From Xylocopa sonorina (taxonomy: Eukaryota; Arthropoda; Insecta; Hymenoptera; Apidae), in assembly GCF_050948175.1 (NCBI RefSeq), contig NC_135209.1, positions 4,216,001-4,280,000 of the forward strand: 64,000 nucleotides of DNA, in the 5' to 3' direction. Below the pieces are notes generated by a model. It saw only the letters and a program-made list of their open reading frames with translations, was not told where the DNA came from and did no database searches. Shown piece by piece: positions 13,137 to 25,952 of this stretch (position 1 is the stretch's first letter; the number at the start of each line of letters is the position of its first letter). The position numbers and the translations under genes were made by a program.

Positions 13137-16100
13137 GTATGGATCGAGGCATAATGAAAAAGATAGCCAAAATTAGTATGCAAAATCATGGACGGCAAAA
13201 TAATATTATTTAGATGAACAATCAAGTAATACCAGTGTCCGCAGGGCGAGGCATTTAATACTGGAATGTCAGTTAAACCGAGTAAAATTGAAAGTTTTTC
13301 TCAGCAATACGTCAAGCTTGTTTTTGGTAAATTTCCACGTTAGATTGTCGTCGATCAAAGCTTTCGTTTTAACCGAACAAATGAATTGAGAGAATATTCG
13401 GGAAATAGGTGCCGATTTTGAAGCCAGAAGAAAGCGTAGCATCGACGAAGGAAAGGTTCCACGCTCTGGCGTTTATCATTCGGAGACAGCAGCAGAATGT
13501 CACTCGTTCTGATAAAAATGATAAGAGCACAGTCGCTCGCTGATACCAGCTACACGCCTGTATCGCTCGAACGTATTCCGGCACTTTATCCTCCTGGCTC
13601 TACCGAACGCTGAATTTCGTAAACGTTTCGCACGCGACATCAATTTCTGTTTAAGAAACTTCTTGTTCGCGTTTCTACGATCAACGATACTCATCGAATA
13701 TCCAAAAGTTTTTACTTATTTTTGGAAATATTTGAAATTTGGAAGCCCTACAGATAACGCAGAGCTTTGCGACTGGCTACATATCTCTTCAACGATTCTC
13801 CAGTTCTGAAACTTGACAAATGTTACATTTCGAACGCGCACTTCAAAAACATCCAATATCCACCCAAATTTCGAACTTGGAAAAGTGAAAAATTGATAGA
13901 AACCGTGACAAGCGTTCCTCTTCGAAATTTGACGCTTCGATCGATCGGACGCGCTTCCGTCTCGAAACAGCTCGTGTTCGAGAAAACGTCACGCGGGTGT
14001 CGCACATCGAACGATCGTTCGAATTAAGGTAGGCGCACGGCAGATGGACGCACAAGGCTAGTCCCGGCTCTACGAAACAGAAATTCCGTTGGCAAACATC
14101 GATCCGAGCGGCACGAACCTCTCCGTGAACTCTTTGTCCTGTTGCCAGGAGCTGGGACGTGCTTGGCCGTCTAAAATTCGCGATTCCGTAGGATACGGCC
14201 CTGTACGACCACGTTTTTTCAATGTTCCGCCTGTTTGTCGATAATTATCCACCGTGACGCGATCAGGGCAACAAGTAGACCCGTACCGTTTACTTTCTCC
14301 CATCTTCCTCTCTTCGATACGATTTTCACTCGATTAACAGACTTTGCTCGCGAAACTCAGCTTCTCCTCTTACACTCTACTCCAAATATCGTCATCCAAA
14401 TTAGAATCATCGTTTATCTTCTAATAGATTTACAAGAATGGCAGAGGATCGACTGATCGTTTGTCCAGAACTGTCGTCAGAAATGAATCCGTGAAAATCG
14501 TGGCAACAGTATCCACCCAATCGATATCAGTCGAAATTGGTCACGAGTGGGCAACGTGCCTCGATATATCCCAGCAAAAATTTTCGACGGTGCTCTATTA
14601 AAAACCGATGATCGGGGCGCAATTATTCGCCGTGGTGGCCCATAAAACGAGAGCTGCAGGATCGAGAAGAAGCAACGCGGTTGCTGGTAATTAAAAATCG
14701 AAACGGTATTTCATCCAGGTTTCGACTCGCGTCCACGATCCGGAGGTTCGATCCCCGTGTCGCATCCCCGTCGAGCCGAGTCGATAAACAGGCCAGCAAC
14801 GAGGCGGCCCGGCTAATTCTCGTAAAAACAAATGGAGAACGGGAAACTCTCGCGTTTTGTCCTTCCGCAACGGTGGAGCGATCGATCCGTTTAGCACAGG
14901 GCGGGTATCGAACTTCGCGGAACTCGGTCGTTTATGGAATTGGAAGTTTCGCATTTTTTCTTCTCCCTTTTCGAGAGCCCGTCGTCCACTTTTCTCTGCC
15001 TCTAATTAGCATTCGTTAAACGACCAGACCGAAGGGAGTTTCAATTGTGTCAGGCAATTAAAATTTTCATTAAAATCGAGGCAGACTTCGCGCGAGTAGC
15101 CTGCACGTTTCGTAAGCACGTCTAACTGGAATCGCAAACGCAACGATCGCGCCAAGGTATCTCGTATCTCGTTTAATCTTCGCGGATTTATATCTTTGAT
15201 TACAAACGATTTTTATCAACCCCGAACTGCAGGCCAGGAAGAGGGAATTTATAATCCACCTATCAAATTTCACGTGGAACGGTGTGTACACGTTTGCACG
15301 AGGTATGCGAGCGGACAAGTCCCGACGAGCGTACGTTTAAAATCGTTGCTCGACCTCCCGCCAGTCGTGGCGCGGATAAATCCTCGTACCTCGAGGACCC
15401 TCGTTCCGTGTCTCCAATTATTTTCGCGATTCGTAAAGGAGAGATCAAGGGTTCGACGTCCGAGGCAGCGGAGGCAATAATTCGCAGGATAATCCGATGA
15501 TAACGCGGAGAAGAGCCTAGTGGACTTTAACGATTTATCCTTATCGCTGGTATTTATTATAGATCGCCGTGGAGATCGATCGTCAAGCGGTCATTTCGAT
15601 CCCCTCGCGAACCGTTACGCTCTTTCCTCCCCACCGGCCATGTCATTCGACTGTCTTTAATTTTAAAGGGCGTCCGTTTCGAGTACGACGATATCAGAAG
15701 TGGTTCGATTATTTCCAGCTTGATAGCCGGACAGGAACCTCGTTCGTTGCGTTCCATCAATATCCACGGTCGGTGGTATCCTGTCGGGACTTAAAAATAT
15801 CAACTATTCCCCTTCGCGTTCAATTTCCGTAGTACCATACCAGTTTGTAGATACTTGTTATTACATCACTCTCCAATTTGCATAGCAATGTGATTGATAG
15901 TACGACTCGAATCAAACTTGCCAAGATAATGAGTTCTTTATCTAATACCGTTTTCTCGGTACCGATCCAGTGACTATCGGTGACAGTACGAGAGGTGTGC
16001 AAAATAAGTTATTTAATATTAAAGAGCGAGAGGAATAGACGGTACGATAAATATTACCAACACACGGCGCGTTTACCCTATCGTATATTTTATCGCGGTG

Positions 16101-17463
16101 CAACGAGAGCGTCCATAAATTTTCGTAAACTTCGATCAGTGCAACGAACCTCGAATCGCAGCGGAACACGTGACGTCAAGATTGAAAAGTTCCCTCGAGT
16201 TTATATTGTACAGACGCGGGTATTAAATTGATACATGCATCGAACAGCCCGTGGAAGTAATTCGTATCGATTCGACGAGGAAACTTGGTGAAATATGGGT
16301 CAGATTGGTTCGTCCACGAGCGAGGCGAGCGTTTCGCGAGCCTCGAAACTTTCTACAACCCTTCGAGCGGCTTCTCCGCGACCCTTTACCCCCTTTCTCG
16401 TTCTTTCTACTCTTCGCCCTACCCCGTTCGGAACTTTCGCGACCCCTCGAAGCGGCGATTTGCGTGCGGATCTGCGAAGAAACCCGTTGTCGGACATTCA
16501 GAAGAAAAAAGGTGGAAAAAGGAAAATCATCGGGCTGGAATTACCCAATTATTCGCCGGGGAATTTATCGCGGTTTGATCGAGCTGAAGATAAATTGAAG
16601 AACGCCGGGATCGTTTTCGTCCTGAAATGAGGTTCATGCTTCGAGGTGATGAGCTTTTAGGTCCGCCCGAGCTTGTTTAATTTTGCGCGCGATGGGTTTA
16701 TTTGTTTCGTTGCGCGCAAGCAACCGGAGATTATCTGAATTCATTTTGCACCGGGGTTCGTATTGCTCCTCTGGCTTCTTCCTCTCTGCTGAGTAATACT
16801 CTTCAACATCCGTGGTAAACGGCTGGGTTTAAACCCTTTTTTTGCCAGGAAGAACATATGAAATTTTCTATCAGAGTTAACTCCTCTTCCGCTATTCACT
16901 CGTAACACAGCAGTGTCCACGAAGAAATGCTCGTAACCTACCCTTTACCGCAGCGATGCAAAGCGTAGAAAGTTCGCGACGAGTAGAACTGATTCTATCA
17001 ACAGAGGGGTTAATAATTCCACCATGCGACTATAAACATTTGTTGTCTCGAGAATGAAACGTGGAACTGGACTAAAAAGCACCTAATCGAGATACGTGGG
17101 CGCGTGTAAACACTCTTTGCAACCACTGTGCATCCTTCCAGTGCACACTTTCCCTCGCATCGTTCCACCCTTGTTCCAGAATCAACGGAACTAATCCAAC
17201 GCAGAATGTGACACGATTCGCGCTCGAAATTTGTTCAACTTTCGCCGTAAATAATTTGCAAAAGTGAGCCCAATTGGCAGCGACTGTATGGTCCTGTTGA
17301 ACCGTCACCGGAAGATCCCATCGGACGCCGCGTCAACAAGTAGAACAATTTAATGATTCGTCCCTCTTCCCTCTTCAGCGTCGGTCTGGTGAAGTGTCTT
17401 TGAGGCAGCGTTAGCGGTGCACACACGCAGCCTGTGGACCGTACGCGTGTCAGAAATCCTGGA

Positions 17464-17466
<3 letters not shown>

Positions 17467-17495
<29 letters not shown>
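17467..17495. repeat. (CT)n microsatellite
   Basis: Uninterrupted CT dinucleotides, about 14 units. They give Ser/Leu or Arg/Glu runs in the overlapping open frames on the two strands, which is why those long frames are not called as genes. Confidence 0.9.
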
Positions 17496-17498
<3 letters not shown>

Positions 17499-20076
17499 TC
17501 TAGCAGAGCTGGCGATGGGTCGATATACGCGGTCGGGCTCGTGCTCGAGGGTTCGCGTGTGCCTCGAGCAGGGGACAGGCAAACTGGCTATCATTTCCAC
17601 CCAACCTCTGCCCACCAGCCCTCCGACCACCCTTCTAAATCGCTCCTCTTGGCTACGCGATATTATGTTCCTGAAATATTGCCGCGAAACAAACAGTCCG
17701 CTGCACGCTCTCGACACGTTCCACGCGCCTGTCTCTTCATCCTCACCGTCTACTTCCGCTCCTCTCTGTGTTTTTTCGACGTCCCACGATTTTTCGCGCG
17801 GATCCTTAGCGGGAGCTTGGCTCGATCGTTGGGAGAATAGGCAGTGTCGAAGATTCCTATCGCGAGACGCGAGGATTCTTGTCGAATTTTGAGCGAAACC
17901 TGCGTAGCTGGTCGTCGATGATACAGACAACGTTTCATTCTCCTCGCATCCCCATTAGCATCTCTTGATATTTCGCTGTGGATCTCTAAATGCTTGGTAG
18001 TTGGTAAATTGAATTTTCTTGTATCTCGTGGTTCGCGTTCGCGATTAGTTGGAATTCTTTGTACGTTTCGAGCGATATCGTTCGAATTTCGAACGGAGCC
18101 CGAATGGGTTGATCGCTGAAGGGGTTAGAGCTGGTTGTATCGCGCGAGCGGTAATGAGTTGCAACACCGAGTTCTAATATTCAATTGTAATACCGCGTTA
18201 TAATATTATATCGCGATATTGAATCGCGATGTTCGAATGTAACGTCGGATCGTGATATTGTCGGTAACATTAATTGGATCCTTTACTTGCTCTCCGATCG
18301 GCGACCACGCAGCCACCCCCTCGCGCACGTATCGCAGATACACCGTTAAAACGTAGCAGTGACAAACGTGCGAATGTAACAGCACTTACGAAACGCTCGA
18401 ATAATTGTCTGGACATTACCATTTTGTAATGCGCGGGAGGAATACAATGAGCATTAAGTAGAAATTGAACAGTAATTACAACCTCGGTAGGAAGGACGCG
18501 CGATAAAAGTATAATACAGATCTGGGGCCGGATCGTTTCTGTGATACGAGGAGATAAAACGGGTAGACAAAAGGATTCCTCGCAGCGGCAGCACGACTAG
18601 CTTGAGAAATGAATTTCTTTTTATAATAGAAGCCTTTGATTGTTCACGGAGTCCGATGAATATTCAGCTGGATTCGAGTTCTACGCTCTCCTTTAAATCT
18701 TTTTTACGCCGGTTGAATAGACTTTCCAAATTATTACTATTTATTACGATTATTCAGCCGGCTCTCAGCGATTTAGTTAACTCACAATCAGAGGAAGGAA
18801 TTTCAAGCAGCTCGATCCTGTATTGATTAATTAACCGCGCATCCGAAATTGATCGTTTCCACGGGAAGGCTAATTGGTCAACAAGCTGATCCAATCGGAA
18901 GAGATCCCTCGATAACGAGGAAGAAAATCGATCTTAACGAAATCCGATGGTCGACATCGGGAAAGATTCGTCGGACACTTTTTAACCACGCGTCTCCCGT
19001 TTTTCAACCCTCTCGTGCCTCGACTCGACGTCCAGAGATCAAATGGAACGCTGGATCGCGAACGGTATCGCGATAAAAAGGGGGAAAAAAAAGAAAAATC
19101 TGTTATCGGGCTTCAGAAGCGACGGATACCGATTGCCTTTCTAAACAGGACAAGCAAGTTATCGACAATTTTCATTTTCGTGAAACGAACCGCGGCTGGC
19201 CGATTGTTTCCGCGGAAATATCGAGCGGAAAGTTGGCCGTCGGCTTCCGCGTCCTATCTCTAATGTAATTGGTGCCGGGGAAACGGGACCGGCGATGGTC
19301 GAGGGGACGAAACAAGATCGAAAATTGGAGAAAGAGATGAAAGAAACCGAGCCAGTCGAACTTTCGACGCGCGACTCTGATTTCCGTCGAACCACCCCCT
19401 GAACGTCACCGATGGACGAGTCCCTCGCTGCTTTAGCAATTCGTTAGTTCGCCCGCCAAATTGATACAACGGTATGTTTGCTTTTAATATTTGCCTCTGC
19501 CAATTTGCCTTCGAAATAAAGCGAGATTCAACGGGGACGACGTGGGAAACGCATCCGTACAGAGGTATATTACTTTTTCATTCGCGAATCGCGCGCCATT
19601 CAAGTAATTACATTTAGTAGATTTTTCGCGTTCTCGCGGCAAGTACACAGATGTTCCTGGGCCACGTTCGTGATCCGACAGATGTCCAATCTGTCATTTA
19701 ACGTACCCTCGTACTGTCACCCGTGTTATTCCCAACGCGTTAGGATTAGAACAGTTCGACGATACGAATGGAGGCTTCGAGTAAAATAGAGATCGTCAGC
19801 GGCAAGTCTGGTTGCTCGACTAGACGCGAACTCGAGACGAAGTCGCTGGAGTCTCGGTCGAGCGTGCGTTGGAGGCGTTTGAAATAATTATTTCTCGCGT
19901 CTCACGGTCTGCTTCGTTTTTCCAAAGCGACCGCGAGGTCGAAAAGTAAATAAAGTCTCGCGAGCATCGATCATTCGCGTTACTCGTTGCATCTGAAGTC
20001 CGAGCGCTTCGTGCCCCGCCATTAATTTATTCCGCGCGGCAAAAGTCCGCGATAGCGTTCTCTCCTCGCTCGATAT

Positions 20077-20106
20077 TTTTTTCTTCTTCTTCTTCCACCA
20101 CCACCG
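20077..20106. repeat. (TTC)n followed by (CCA)n triplet repeats
   Basis: A short run of TTC triplets passes directly into CCA triplets, in non-coding sequence. Confidence 0.8.
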
Positions 20107-23100
20107 TTCCACTCTCCTCGATATTTCAAATTTGCCCGCGTCACGCGAGGCATTTTTCACGCGACGGCTTGCTAAACGCCGTTTGATCTTAATTCCTCCC
20201 GGGGGCTGCCGCGCGACGGACGTGACGAATACTCGCGCGCGTAACATTTCCCTTTTTAAACCGCACCCACCCCCATTTCACCCTGCCGAACAGCCTTATC
20301 TGATTGACCGCGTGGAAATCGCATTATATCGGCCGTACAGCCGAATCAATTGGCCTCTTTTCCCTCGACGAGAGCCACGCAGGAATCCAGATTCGCCTCG
20401 CTTTTATTCGACCTATAAATCGCGCTATTGCGGCGACGTGATAAATTATCGAATCAAAGGGTGGTGTCATAAGTTCCTCGTTGGATTTCAACCTGTCAAA
20501 TTTATTTTCGTTTCGTCGGGGGATATACGCGTGTACAGTTACCACTCGCGTTAATATTCAGGCGCGAGCTTCATATTTTGAGCGAGTACGCAACGAGGAA
20601 CGAAAATGTTCGATCTTGTACAGCGTATGAATGTTAAAAATAGAGGAACGAAGGAGTGAAGGTGTTACAATGTTAGATGAAGATGAAACTTGAGGAAAAA
20701 TGGATACGGCTCTTTCTGAAAAGTCATAAAATTGTAATCATGATTTCTCAACGAAGCTGTGGTATTTGCGTGACTACGTTTTCCGTTCGAAGACATAGTT
20801 CAAGGTTTCGCATATTAAAAATGACGTTTTATTTCATCTTCGTAAAGTACTCCGCTACCATCGACAGCTGTTTCTTATATATTGTAGTTTGCAATACATT
20901 TTTATGATTCGTCGTACATTTACTCGGAAATGAAAATTAACACGATGCTCGAATATTAATGCGAGCGACTGTGCGCAATGTTTACGCGAACGATCAGTTC
21001 TATAATCGAGGAGTTGAAATGGCAAATGACGCGTTAGTGCCAGATGGTTTTCAAAATAAACAAAAATGTGTTTGTTAATTTTGGCACTTATGTACAGCGT
21101 CTATCACTCAAACGGTACAGATTTTCGGTGTTTCTCCAGTTTTATGGAATTCGAGGCGAAATAAATTCTAATAAATAATTATCAGCGATATAAAATTCTC
21201 TGCCACCAGCAAGTAGTTCTCAGAATGTGCAACAATTTTACGCTAGGGTAGCAGTGGTCTCTGGTATTCGTGAAACTATGCATCGACCAAGGAAAAACGG
21301 GATATCTGTCGTTTCTATTCAGAAACCACGACGCTTCTCCGGTTATTTCGTTTCCCTTAATAAATACTGAAGAACCTTTGAACATGCTCGTTCTCAAAGG
21401 GACAACGCGAAACGATCGATAGACCTATAGTACAATTCGACAAACCGACGCGAGCGCAGAAATGTGAGATACTATTTAAAAGTCGTCGGGAATTTTATTA
21501 TCATTCGATGGCGGACGGTAATGGAATTTTTTTATTAAAAATTTCCCTTCCCTCGAGTAGAAACTATTTCTTTTCGGAATGTGGTGGCTTTATATAAATT
21601 CTACCTCGAAGAGACGAATGATATTTTTTCATCGTGAAACAGTTCCACTCGTTCGACGATTCTCGTTTCGAGGCGAACCTACATCCCTTCTTCCTTCTCC
21701 ATACGGTGTGCTATTAAATTATGCGAGAAGAATAGTCGCGTTATCGATGAATAATCGCACAGATGATACGTGTCGATAGGACCGCGAACAATTAAAATCC
21801 GCCTACTAACTAACCCTCGATTTCGATGGTTTTAACAGGCTTTCCTAGTATAAACGTTTCCACTGTTGCTGACATAATGACGTTCATTGAATCATCGTTG
21901 ACGGATTTCGTGAAGAATCGTTCGTTTCCTCTAGGCTACAATCGATTCGCGGCAGAGAACGTGTTTGCTCGATTGCTCTGGGATACAATTGAAATCTGTC
22001 GATGAATTTTCGATATGGAGGTTAAGAAATACTTTCTAAATGAAACACGGTCTTGTATTCTACGTTGAAGTTCGTTAATATTCAGCGAGCACTCTATTTG
22101 GAAGTAGCTCGTCTCAGAGAGCTAGCGCGGACGCGAAACTTATCGAAGAATTTATGACAGTGCGCTGCGGAGTTTCGATCGGAACAATTTCAGACGCCCG
22201 AACAATTTCGCGGCACGAACGTTTGGATTTCGTCAGGGAGGTATCAGAGCTCGAAGTAATTCGGGAAATACACCCGCCTCGACGCAGAATTATTGCGGTT
22301 CAGAAACACGCTGTAGAACCGCGATGATGCTTCGCGGAAAGTGCAGGCTAAAAGTCGCGCTCGACACAACAGTCTACGCTTCGACTCGACGACTGAACGC
22401 GGTGGATCTTGGAGAACGTCGATTCGTCGATTCCACGACTGATAGAATTTTAACACCCTTATACTCGCTCTCCACTCGCATTTGCGATCCCAACACACCA
22501 CTCACTCGATGACCTATACGTCGTAATTCCAAGTCCGATTTCCACCTCAGGCAACAGTGGAGCCTCGTCAAATAAACGATGATCCTCGAACGACGCGTCG
22601 CCTCGAGGACGCGACCCTTTACTCCGCCGCGGAACGATCACCCCTTGCGATTTCGTCGATTGTGCGGCTGGCTGTTTCGCGTCGGACTGCTTTATGATCG
22701 AATGGAAGAGAAACGGAGCCGCGGTTGATACCCGTAGAAGGAGAGAGCTCTGGAGTCGAAGCTGAGAGGTGGAGCTCGGATGAGAGGAGGAGAACGACGA
22801 GAGGCTACTGTCTAAGCGGGTCTATTGTTGTGTCGGCGACTTAATATGCATTTCTCTACCAGGGGCGGACCTCCGCGAGCCTCTCTCTTTCGCTGGTCCG
22901 CGTCGCGCGCGGCCCTCTTCATCCGCAAACAGGGAATAAACGAGGAATCGCGTGCGTCCGTGAAAACTCGCTGCACTCGCGGCGCTCTTATTATCCCTTG
23001 ATAATCACCGGCTCCCCGCGCCTCTTATTAATCTTGTTACGAGTTCGCGAACGGCCCAACGGCCCTCGCCAGGAACGCGTTTCCGCGCGTACCTTCGCGC

Positions 23101-23305
23101 TGTCTCGCGTTACGCCTCGTCTCTGTCAAACGACGCCTCGCATTGTGCCATCCCGCTGATTTCTTTCGCTCTCTCGTGCTCTCTCGGTTTTTTGTAGTCT
23201 TCTTGCTTTGTCGTTCTTCGCTTTGCGCAATTGCGATCGTCGCGGGAGGTGGTTTTTTGTTTCTGCTGGGCGCTGTGGAGTTTGTTAGTCCCAGCGAAGA
23301 GAGTG

Positions 23306-23331
23306 CTTCTTCTTCTTCTTCTTCTTCTTCT
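23306..23331. repeat. (CTT)n microsatellite
   Basis: About eight tandem CTT triplets, read as a Ser run in a random open frame. Confidence 0.9.
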
Positions 23332-24114
23332 GCGTTGGATTTTTGAGAAATTTTGCCAATTACGAAGTAATTCTCTTGTTTGTCCTGATCGAATCGCGTG
23401 AAATTTAATTATTAAGCTGCGGCGACCGTTGGACCGAGAATCGGCCGACAGGACATAAGTCATCGAATAATTGTTCCTGAACGGTAATTAAAATGCCGGT
23501 AATCTACTTTTATCCACAAGCGTGGAGGGACCACGGGTAAACAAGTTATCGAGAGTAAACGATAATTAGAGAAGACCGGTCGGACGGCATTAAAAAATTA
23601 ATTGCTCCTGGCCATACGTGTATATCTTTATACGCACGCCACAAGGTGTGCGAGTGGTTCCCATGCAAATTTGCCACAGTGCATTATTCAACCGAAATGT
23701 TCTACTATAAAAGTCCGTGCAGAATACTTTATCGAAACGTTTCGGCAAGAGTGTTGCGAAAAAGAACACTCTTGAGTGATCAATAAAATTTACACCCTCC
23801 AGCTTATGGACACTCATCAACTGCGCAAAAAGAAGCAAAAAACAAGGTTCACTTATAAAAAGTAACTCTCACAAAATGTCAGTCATAGCGTAGCTTCGGA
23901 GCTACGAATAATTTCAGTGGTAATTGCGTGAATCGATTGAAACGAGACATCGAGAAGGGGTTCTCGAACAGCTGTCGACCATCGTGATGATGGAAGTAAG
24001 TCCTTATAAACGAAGCAGAAGCATCGCAGGATTAATTACCGTTCTCACATGTTTAGCGATACAGTTTCGGCTTAATCGACGCGGGAGCATTTCGAGCGTT
24101 TCTACGCGCTCGTG

Positions 24115-24195
24115 AAATGAAAAAAGAAAGCTGCGAAATAAAGAAAGAAAAAAAAAAGAACAAAAAAGGGAAGGAAAACGGGGAAAAAAGTTGGG
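24115..24195. repeat. Near-pure purine tract
   Basis: About 80 bases that are almost entirely A and G on the plus strand, dominated by A. Low complexity and non-coding. Confidence 0.8.
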
Positions 24196-25833
24196 CTGCA
24201 AATCACATCGGTTGCAGGCGGTCGAATCTCTCCGCTTCCAGCGGCCTCGTTCGGGCCGCACCCTTGTGTACTTGAATTTACTACGCCATTCACGTTCGCG
24301 TCTACATAAATTGTTACGTCGGAACGTGCACGTGCGCTCCGGGGGTGTGTGCGAGCACGCACACGCGCGTACGCGCCGTGACTTTCGCGCGGAGGACACT
24401 TCCGACGCGCTTTTCTTCGACGCCGTCGCGATGGGACCTCGAGGAACGACCAGCCGCATGATTCACGCCTTCGTTACGCTCGAGTCCGCGATACTCGTGA
24501 TTCGAGCTGTTTTTCCTCCTTCTCTCGCGTCAAATTACTTTATTTCGTCAGCGAGCGAATGAAACGTTCGAGAGAAAAGTCAGTTGTTAACGACAGTAAC
24601 GAGGAAAGGGGGTTGCTCGCTGCTACCCCATCAGCGGAATCATCTATTAACCATCGCATCAAATCTTTTATCCTGACACCTCTCTGTTTTCCACTGAATT
24701 CGTTCATTAATTCAAAGAATTTATATCTCGTTTCTGAACAGAAGTCGCGTCTTTACGACCACCATGGAGCAACTACCCTTCGCACGGGCAATGAGACACT
24801 CGCGAAACAAGTTCCTCGGTGCAAAGTAGCCGATTCTCCCGAAACTTGACTCGAAACCTCGAAAATCGATCCGCGCGCACGTACGCTCTTACGTAGAGCC
24901 AGGTTTCCTCGTGTGTGTGTGTGCTGAAGGCAATATGCGGGAGTCAGGCGCGTGCTTGAGAATAGGGTTGCACAGGATTGCGCAAGCGGGACGATCAGGC
25001 AAATTGAGCAGAATAGAGCACGGGACTGCGACCAAGGAGGTCGAAATGAACGAGTTAGCGTTTTTTTCTTTTTTCAAAGCAGTTCCGCGGGATACGATCG
25101 CTCGTGACGCGCGGTTGCTCGATCCCTCTATCGACTGGAATCGATTCGAGGCTCGTTCTAGGAGCTCTCGAACGTTCCGTGGGAAAATATAGGTCACCAC
25201 CAGCTGGGAGTGGACCGTTTGATCGTGGCTCCGTCGCTCTCTTTGAATCTCTAGCCAGACGAAAATGGTTCTGTTTTAGAGGGAAAACAGCCGCTTGCTT
25301 CCCTCTGACGCGATTTTTAAACGCTCTTCGAGGCTCGAGGCTCGGCTCGAGTCCTCTCCTTCGTTGGCCAGGTTCCGCGTCGACGTGTTTGCTCGGCGGT
25401 CGTATGAATACAATGGTAAAAACTGTTTCACCTGTTTGATTAAATACCCCGGCAGAAATCCGTCGTTTAGACGGGTGGACGCTTTTTTCTACTTTTTACG
25501 GTTTTACGCGGCCAAGGGGAGTTGAAAGGTTCTGTCCCTGTGTATGGTAAGATCGATTCTTTGGAGTCCTACGTTTTATCTTGCCAGTTTTAGCGCACAA
25601 AAATTCAGTAGGTGTGCCACTGAGGGTAGTTGATTAAACGTGGACCAGTTAGATCATATAATTCGGTGTACTTACTTTGGACAGAGCAACACCCAATTCC
25701 GAAAGTTCAAACGCACCCCGTCCTCCTCGACGTCAGCCTTTACGTAGTTAGCAGTGCGTACAGCAAATGTCAGGCATGTTTTACTGACACTACATGCATT
25801 TAGGAGCGAAAATGTACAAGCGATCTCTTGCAT

Positions 25834-25952
25834 TCTGACGCCTCGCGCGACAGTAAAACAAACGCGAGCGACCAATGAGAAATGATGTCACTAGATAGAG
25901 CCATTTCTTACTGGACGGCTGCCAGCCTGAGCTTGCGTTACGTCGTTTCCAG
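25834..25952. mobile_element. Short hairpin element A (MITE-like)
   Basis: The block starts at TCTGACGCC. It contains CCAATGAGAAATGA, a short loop, then CCATTTCTTACTGGACGGCTGCC, so the two halves form an imperfect inverted repeat of about 50 bases per arm. A second block of similar length and plan lies in the same orientation at 35670-35793. Two dispersed, mutually similar palindromes with no coding capacity suggest a small non-autonomous DNA element. Target-site duplications are not clear and arm similarity weakens toward the ends, so the class is unassigned and the ends are approximate. Confidence 0.45.

Noticed and set aside
17235..17930. 231-codon minus-strand frame and overlapping 152-codon plus-strand frame
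   Set aside because: Both run through a (CT)n microsatellite and consist largely of Ser/Arg/Glu or Ser/Leu runs; both strands open together points to composition, not coding.
21045..21112. Imperfect inverted repeat around AGTGCCA ... TGGCACT, microRNA-like at first sight
   Set aside because: Pairing needs a bulge of about nine bases on one arm and the helix is mostly A/T; not convincing as a precursor hairpin.
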